Shown one piece after another: positions 59,351 to 64,000 of a stretch of 64,000 nucleotides of DNA (position 1 is the stretch's first letter; the number at the start of each line of letters is the position of its first letter). The DNA is taken from assembly GCF_016427605.1 (NCBI RefSeq), contig NZ_JAELXQ010000010.1:59525-123524 (forward strand), given 5' to 3'. This DNA is from Ochrobactrum sp. Q0168. Its GTDB lineage: Bacteria > Pseudomonadota > Alphaproteobacteria > Rhizobiales > Rhizobiaceae. Position numbers and translations under genes: made by a program. Under the pieces are notes generated by a model. The model did not search any database, was not told where the DNA came from, and saw only the letters and a list, made by a program, of their open reading frames with translations.

Positions 59351-62083
59351 TCAAAACCATTGGCCAAAACGATGAATGTAGAAACTCTTCATGGTCTGCG
59401 CGACCACACAATAGGCAAACAGCGTCGCGACAAGCCAAGGGAAGTAGGCCCATGGCAGCGGCTGCAACCCAACCATGGTTCCAAGCGGCGAGAATGGAAT
59501 GTAAATACCAAGTGCCATGATCAAGCCAGTCATGAGCATCACTGGCAAAGCTGCAGTGCTTTGGATGAACGGTATTTTCTGCGTGCGCAGCATATGCACC
59601 ACGAGCGTCTGTGACAGCAAGCCTTCAATGAACCAACCCGACTGAAACAGCGACTGCATGTCCGGCGTATTGGCAGCGAAGACATACCACATCAGCGCGA
59701 AAGTCGTGATGTCGAAGATCGATGACGTCGGCCCTACCCAGATCATGAAACGACCAATATTCCTGGCGTCCCATTTGCGAGGTTTTGCGAGAAACTCCTT
59801 GTCCATACGATCCCATGGCAGGGAAAGCTGGGAAATGTCGTACATCAGATTCTGGATCAGCAAATGGATTGCCAGCATCGGCAAGAACGGTATGAAAGCA
59901 CTTGCCACCAGAACCGAGAACACATTGCCGAAATTCGAACTGGCGGTCATATTCAGATATTTGATGATATTACCAAAGGTTTCGCGTCCTTTGATGACAC
60001 CTTCTTCCAGCACCATCAGGCTCTTTTCGAGGAGAATGATATCGGCAGATTCCTTCGCAATATCGGTGCCGCTATCAACCGAGATACCCACATCCGCATC
60101 GCGCAATGCCGGGGCATCATTGATACCATCGCCGAGAAACCCGACCGTATGACCATTTGCCTGCAAGGCTTTGAGAACGCGAGATTTCTGCAAAGGGGTG
60201 AGCTTTGCAAAAACCGTGGCCTGCTCAACTGTCGCACGTAGTTTTTCATCGCTTATCTTCTCGATTTCTCGACCCAGAATTGGCGTGCCAGGCTCCAGCC
60301 CAACCTCACGGCAGATCTTTGCAGTGACAACATCATTATCACCGGTGAGAACTTTGACGACAACACCATGTTCGGCTAATGCAGCGATGGCCGGACGTGC
60401 GGTTTCCTTGGGTGGATCAAGGAAGGTCAGGAAACCCTGCACCACCAGTTCCTTCTCGTCAGGAATATCATAGCGCGACATTGTGGAAGACGGCGCAATC
60501 TCACGGGTGGCAACCAAAAGAACACGGAAACCATCACGATTGTAATCGCGTGCCAGTTCCACAAGCGCTTTGCGGCGCGCATCGTCCAGCGGTTTGATCT
60601 CATCGCCATCGCGAATAGAGGTGGAGATCGCCAGCATTTCTTCCACAGCGCCCTTACAGACCAGCAGATGCTCACCACCAAAGCCTTCAACCACAACCGA
60701 CAAGCGGCGGCGAATGAAATCGAACGGCAGTTCATCCACCTTTTTGTAGAACCGAGCTGAAGCAGTGCTTGCAGGGTCGTCTTCGGCAAAACGAATAACT
60801 GCCTGATCCATAAGGTTCTTCACGCCGCTCTGATGGTAACTGTTGAGCCACGCCAACCGCAGAACGCTTGAGTCACATTGACCGTTAACATCAAGATGGT
60901 GTTCGAGGATGATCTTGTCTTGAGTCAATGTGCCGGTTTTGTCTGTGCAAAGCACATCCATGGCCCCGAAATTCTGGATGGCGTTCAGACGCTTCACCAC
61001 AACTTTGCGGCGTGCCATTGCGACAGCGCCTTTTGCAAGGTTCGACGAAACGATCATGGGCAACATTTCAGGCGTCAGACCTACCGCCACGGCAAGCGCA
61101 AACATGAAGGCGTCAGGCCAGTCCCCTTTGGTAAAGCCGTTGATCACTAAGACCACTGGCACCATCACCAGCATGAAGCGGATTAAGAGCCAGCTCACAC
61201 TGTTAACCCCACGATCAAAGGCGGTTTGTGCGCGGGAGCCTACAATCGCTTTGGCGAGCGAACCAAAATACGTCCGCGCTCCTGTTGCAACCACTATAGC
61301 AGTCGCCGTACCGCTAACGACATTCGTGCCCATGAAGCAGACCGTCGGCAGATCAAGCATGTCCATCTGATCGCCAGACGTTGCTTGAGCTTCGGCGGAT
61401 TTTTCAGCAATAGCACCAAGCGTGTCGTATTTTTCAACGGGCAAAGCTTCGCCCGTGAGGGCAGCCTGACTGACGAAGAGATCGCGCGATTCAAGCAGAC
61501 GCACATCGGCAGGAATCATATCCCCAGCTGAAAGCTTGACGATGTCGCCCGCAACGAGTTCGGCCATTGGAACTTCGACTAGCATTGCTCCCACGCCTTG
61601 CCCCTCTCCGCCAGCCTGACGACGCAACACTGTTGCCGTAGTGCGCACCATCGCCTTCAGCGCTTCTGCCGCTTTGCCGGAGCGAAATTCCTGCCAGAAA
61701 CGCAGCAAAGCGCTAAGGAAAACCATCGTCAGAATAATGGTCACGCCGGTATATTCCGCCTCCTCGCCGTTGCGCAGCGGCAAGATTATATCCGTGACGG
61801 ATGAAATCGCCGCGAGCGTGACCAACACGGCAATGAACGGGTTCTTGAACGCAAGCATGAATTGGACGAAGGCATGCGGACGCCTTTCATGCGCTACGTG
61901 GTTGGGGCCGTCTTTGACGAGACGTTCCCTGGCTTCACCCTCGGTCAGTCCGTTAAGGTTTGTTCTGAAATTGGCAAGTGTTGTATCAACGCTGTTTTGT
62001 GCCTCGCGCACGGCGCGCATCGACAGCTTTCTGTCGTCCTTGCGCGCAGTTGCTGCTACAGGCTTTTTTACGATCGCATTCAT
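59351..62083 (-). CDS. mgtA: Magnesium-translocating P-type ATPase
   Basis: This 910-residue P-type ATPase of the MgtA/MgtB group imports Mg2+. Motifs in order: LSAGDMIPADVRLL, QAALTGEALPVEK, the phosphorylation site CTDKTGTLTQDK (in parts), the KGAVEEML nucleotide-binding segment, VLTGDN and FLGDGINDAPALRDADVG, then a C-terminal group of membrane helices. The start at 62083 has GAGGAT 8-12 nt upstream; the longer frame to 62233 runs through the untranslated leader and is not used. A structured leader of over 200 bases precedes it, suggesting regulation by Mg2+ at the RNA level. Whether it is MgtA or MgtB cannot be told. Confidence 0.95.
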   Translation of the reverse strand: MNAIVKKPVAATARKDDRKLSMRAVREAQNSVDTTLANFRTNLNGLTEGEARERLVKDGPNHVAHERRPHAFVQFMLAFKNPFIAVLVTLAAISSVTDIILPLRNGEEAEYTGVTIILTMVFLSALLRFWQEFRSGKAAEALKAMVRTTATVLRRQAGGEGQGVGAMLVEVPMAELVAGDIVKLSAGDMIPADVRLLESRDLFVSQAALTGEALPVEKYDTLGAIAEKSAEAQATSGDQMDMLDLPTVCFMGTNVVSGTATAIVVATGARTYFGSLAKAIVGSRAQTAFDRGVNSVSWLLIRFMLVMVPVVLVINGFTKGDWPDAFMFALAVAVGLTPEMLPMIVSSNLAKGAVAMARRKVVVKRLNAIQNFGAMDVLCTDKTGTLTQDKIILEHHLDVNGQCDSSVLRLAWLNSYHQSGVKNLMDQAVIRFAEDDPASTASARFYKKVDELPFDFIRRRLSVVVEGFGGEHLLVCKGAVEEMLAISTSIRDGDEIKPLDDARRKALVELARDYNRDGFRVLLVATREIAPSSTMSRYDIPDEKELVVQGFLTFLDPPKETARPAIAALAEHGVVVKVLTGDNDVVTAKICREVGLEPGTPILGREIEKISDEKLRATVEQATVFAKLTPLQKSRVLKALQANGHTVGFLGDGINDAPALRDADVGISVDSGTDIAKESADIILLEKSLMVLEEGVIKGRETFGNIIKYLNMTASSNFGNVFSVLVASAFIPFLPMLAIHLLIQNLMYDISQLSLPWDRMDKEFLAKPRKWDARNIGRFMIWVGPTSSIFDITTFALMWYVFAANTPDMQSLFQSGWFIEGLLSQTLVVHMLRTQKIPFIQSTAALPVMLMTGLIMALGIYIPFSPLGTMVGLQPLPWAYFPWLVATLFAYCVVAQTMKSFYIHRFGQWF

Positions 62084-62263
62084 ATCTTTATCCTCACGCT
62101 TCCATACGCGGCACGAGCACAGACAAACCCATCCCGCTAAAAGATGTGCAAAGCCATGCCGTACCGCCGCAGCGACGCCCGGTTTATGTGTCTGTTGAAG
62201 TCCGGAGATACTCCCGGATTGCGCCGCCAGCACAAACCGGACGAACCTACCGGCTCATCGTCC
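62084..62263 (-). promoter_or_regulatory. Structured leader before mgtA with short upstream frames
   Basis: On the minus strand the leader can form a stem between GGACGA (62263-62258) and TCGTCC (62244-62239), a long stem of CCGGTTT (62240-62234) with AAACCGG (62185-62179) extended by GTG/CAC, and an inner TCCGG/CCGGA hairpin (62201-62218). Two tiny open frames follow: MALHIF (62157-62137) and MGLSVLVPRMEA (62132-62094). The second ends in a TGA that overlaps the mgtA Shine-Dalgarno site (TGAGGAT). The layout resembles attenuators and Mg2+-responsive leaders, but I do not recognise the conserved M-box sequence. Confidence 0.55.
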
Positions 62264-62313
62264 GTAGCTAGATTCCTCGTCTTCAATCGCAACGGGTGGA
62301 ACAAGATTGTTTA

Positions 62314-62634
62314 TCAGTGCACCCACGTTGAGGTCCGGTTCTGCTGGCCGGCTGCGAGGAGCAGGCCGAAGCGCTCCAACACTGGCAAGGACTGATATTT
62401 TGCGATTTCCACGGGGTCCTTAGTCCAACGGCATTCCACGCGTCCGTTTTTCGGGTTGACGTACCAGATGGTCGTCAGCCGGGGAGCTGTTTCGTTGGCC
62501 TTGTCAGTGCTGGCTTTAGCGTGTTGCAGATGACGATACGACATTTGCCCGCTGGAAGCGGTTGCGTGGTTGGCGGAACGCATATGCGCGCCAATGCGCG
62601 CGCCGAAATTGGCGATTGCTGCTGCAATATTCAT
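62314..62634 (-). CDS. Hypothetical protein, 106 residues, upstream of mgtA
   Basis: I do not recognise this protein. The N-terminal half is helical and Ala/His/Ser-rich; the C-terminal half carries TTIWYVNPKNGRVECRWTKD, which looks like conserved coding sequence, then a helical end. No signal peptide or membrane helix is evident. GAGG lies about 9 nt upstream of the ATG at 62634, supporting a real gene. It is 230 bp before mgtA on the same strand, possibly in one transcript, with the structured leader between them. Confidence 0.5.
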   Translation of the reverse strand: MNIAAAIANFGARIGAHMRSANHATASSGQMSYRHLQHAKASTDKANETAPRLTTIWYVNPKNGRVECRWTKDPVEIAKYQSLPVLERFGLLLAAGQQNRTSTWVH

Positions 62635-62955
62635 CTCTTACCTCATGACGCGCCACTGCAAGCGTCCGTGTAAGAGCATGGTGTCAGCTCTCTCCGAACA
62701 ACCCCAGTGGCGACAGCTTTCGACTACTGTCGCTGGGCATTGTGGTTCCCTGTGTTAAGGAGCTGAATTCTTTCGCTCCGACGGCATCTCAATACCAGAC
62801 GGAGCAGTGAGGAGCTACGAAAATGCATGCTTTCTTCAAGGTGCATTATGGTACTTGAAATATACCAAGGTATACAGTCTGGCTTCGCTCACGCCGTCAG
62901 CATTTCGCAAGACAAGCAGGAAGATCCGCAACGGGACACCCTATTTACGCGCCCG
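62635..62955. other. Gene-free stretch of 321 bp with hairpins
   Basis: No coding frame stands out. Two possible hairpins are seen: GCGACAG/CTGTCGC with flanking CCCA/TGGG (62703-62737), and GGAGC/GCTCC (62759-62779). On the minus strand they would fall in the 5' leader of the 106-residue gene. The right-hand part runs into the end of the thioesterase gene and may hold its terminator, but none is clear. Confidence 0.4.
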
Positions 62956-63438
62956 TCACAGCTTTCTTTGCAAGCCGATCCGGCGCGCAAGCCACTCTGG
63001 TTTGATGACAGCTTTGGAAAGCTCGAGATCGACCGATAGTCTTTGTTGTGCCAGTTCCGGCATGTCAGCCGAGCGCGGCGTCCCCGTCGTTCGGCTGACA
63101 TGCATCAGCACCTGCTCGCAAAACGCTACTTCCTGACCGGCTTCGTTCAGCATACGCATGAAAACATGCATACGCTTGCGATCAGCGTCCAGAACAGAAA
63201 GCGCCACATTCAGTGCTTCATCGACATGGCACTCTTTCAAATAACCGATACGGCTATCGAGGGTGTAGAGCGTGGCATTGTTTGCTTCGCGATAAGCAGT
63301 ATCGACGCCAATCCGGTCCATATAGGCTGTTGCAGCATTCGAAAAGACGATGCCATAGGCATAGTCACCCATATGCCCGTTATAGTCGATCCAGCTCGAC
63401 GAAACGCTGGTGCGATAAATCTGCAACGCTTCGCTCAT
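62956..63438 (-). CDS. Thioesterase-family protein (4HBT hot-dog fold)
   Basis: This 160-residue acyl-CoA thioesterase-like protein begins MSEALQIYRTSVSSSWIDYNGHMGDYAYGI (shown as IDYNGHMGDYAY), where the D-x-x-G-H-M segment supplies the hot-dog fold's catalytic Asp. The start at 63438 is preferred because GGAGG lies 8 nt upstream; the ATG at 63444, which overlaps the LivM stop, is the alternative. It directly follows the LivM permease gene and may belong to its transcript. The acyl group is unknown. Confidence 0.8.
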   Translation of the reverse strand: MSEALQIYRTSVSSSWIDYNGHMGDYAYGIVFSNAATAYMDRIGVDTAYREANNATLYTLDSRIGYLKECHVDEALNVALSVLDADRKRMHVFMRMLNEAGQEVAFCEQVLMHVSRTTGTPRSADMPELAQQRLSVDLELSKAVIKPEWLARRIGLQRKL

Positions 63439-63440
63439 GC

Positions 63441-64000
63441 TCATTTCCTCCGTTCAAACCAGGCATAGAACTCACCGACGATACCTTTCCGGAAGAGGAT
63501 GACGCATGCCATGAAGATGATGCCTGTGACGATTGTGACGGGGAAGTCGGATGTTGCGAGATAGTTCTGGAGGGCGACGACGAAGGCGGCTCCGACGATG
63601 GGTCCGATCAGCGTGCCAATGCCGCCAAGCAGCGTCATCAGGATGACCTCGCCCGACATCTGCCAGCCGACATCGGTGAGTGTCGCAAACTGGAAGACGA
63701 GCGCCTTCAGGCCGCCTGCAAGCCCCGCAAGGGCTGCCGACATGACGAAGGCGGCCAGCTTGTAGCGATTGACGGAGTAACCGAGCGATATGGCGCGGTT
63801 TTCATTCTCGCGCACCGATTTCAGGATCATGCCGAAGGGCGAGTTGATGATGCGCCAGATGGCAAAGACGCCGAGCACGAACAGCGCCAGCACGAAGTAA
63901 TACATGTTCATCGGATTGTTGAGATCGATGAAGCCAAACAGATATCCGCGCGGCACGCCCTGCAAGCCGTCCTCGCCATGGGTGAAGGAAGCCTGCAGGC
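63441..64000 (-). CDS. livM: Branched-chain amino acid-type ABC permease LivM, C-terminal part (cut by window edge)
   Basis: The reading frame is open to the end of the window, so at least 185 residues of the C-terminal part are seen. Motifs include FTHGEDGLQGVPRG, SPFGMILKSVRENENRAISLGY and SGEVILMTLLGGIGTLIGPIVGA, which mark the LivM family. It ends in FYAWFERRK. LivM works with LivH, two ATPases and a binding protein, all of which lie outside the window. The substrate may be branched-chain amino acids, urea or another polar compound. Confidence 0.9.
   Translation of the reverse strand, partial: LQASFTHGEDGLQGVPRGYLFGFIDLNNPMNMYYFVLALFVLGVFAIWRIINSPFGMILKSVRENENRAISLGYSVNRYKLAAFVMSAALAGLAGGLKALVFQFATLTDVGWQMSGEVILMTLLGGIGTLIGPIVGAAFVVALQNYLATSDFPVTIVTGIIFMACVILFRKGIVGEFYAWFERRK

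Noticed and set aside
62084..62263. M-box (ykoK) Mg2+ riboswitch before mgtA
   Set aside because: The conserved M-box sequence blocks could not be found; only a generic structured leader is supported.

Overview
The window looks like chromosome or chromid sequence from an alphaproteobacterium of the Hyphomicrobiales, most likely Brucella/Ochrobactrum. This is inferred from gene families and style: many ABC uptake operons, a FixJ-type two-component system, PACE efflux, a ParD-like/methionine aminopeptidase pair and dense operons with ATGA overlaps. No rRNA, tRNA, insertion sequence, prophage or CRISPR array was recognised.

Layout. 1-2741: end of a sugar dehydrogenase/epimerase gene, an IlvD/Edd sugar-acid dehydratase and an RraA-family protein (sugar-acid catabolism). 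2754-3751: a second type I methionine aminopeptidase translationally coupled to a ParD-like ribbon-helix-helix protein behind a palindromic operator candidate. 3995-9282: an Fbp/Afu-type ABC importer followed by an inositol-monophosphatase-family phosphatase, possibly for phosphorylated sugars.

9310-27530 is the most interesting part. It appears to be one regulon: outer-membrane-protein genes, a YiaV/YiaW-like membrane-fusion pair, a membrane-bound regulator with a TPR-like tail, an exported sulfatase, a MoxR-DUF58-DUF4381-VWA-VWA/TPR-BatD operon, the formylglycine-generating enzyme that would activate the sulfatase, a periplasmic HAD phosphatase, a DUF2092 protein and a Gly/His/Pro-rich secreted protein. 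Five copies of a 15-bp sequence, [GT]TTACNGTAACGTAC on the coding strand, sit 48-125 bp before start codons here and all point the same way relative to the gene. A sixth copy with one deviation lies about 33 kb away (57366-57380), between a paralogous outer-membrane gene and a FixJ-type response regulator/sensor kinase pair.

27728-28552 is a MipA/OmpV porin-like gene. 28532-35763 (minus strand) is a second unusual block: a QseBC/PmrAB-type two-component system followed by a HAD phosphatase, a class III aminotransferase, two half-size EamA/SMR transporters, an alpha/beta hydrolase with Cys in the nucleophile position and a FemAB/GNAT-like acyltransferase. It reads as a regulated biosynthesis, acylation and export cassette of unknown product.

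35854-42973 (minus) is a peptide/nickel-type ABC operon with a YtcJ-type amidohydrolase. Then come gdhA, a VOC-family protein and an SDR. 46869-55025 (plus) is a second peptide-type ABC operon with a FAD amine oxidoreductase, an L-2-amino-thiazoline-4-carboxylate hydrolase homologue and an M20 amidohydrolase, suggesting uptake and breakdown of a modified amino acid. After this come a divergent PACE/LysR pair, an outer-membrane gene, the FixJ-type two-component system, an MgtA-type Mg2+ P-type ATPase with a long structured leader, a small hypothetical gene, a thioesterase and the truncated end of a LivM permease gene.

All functional assignments come from reading motifs in translated sequence; no database search was run.
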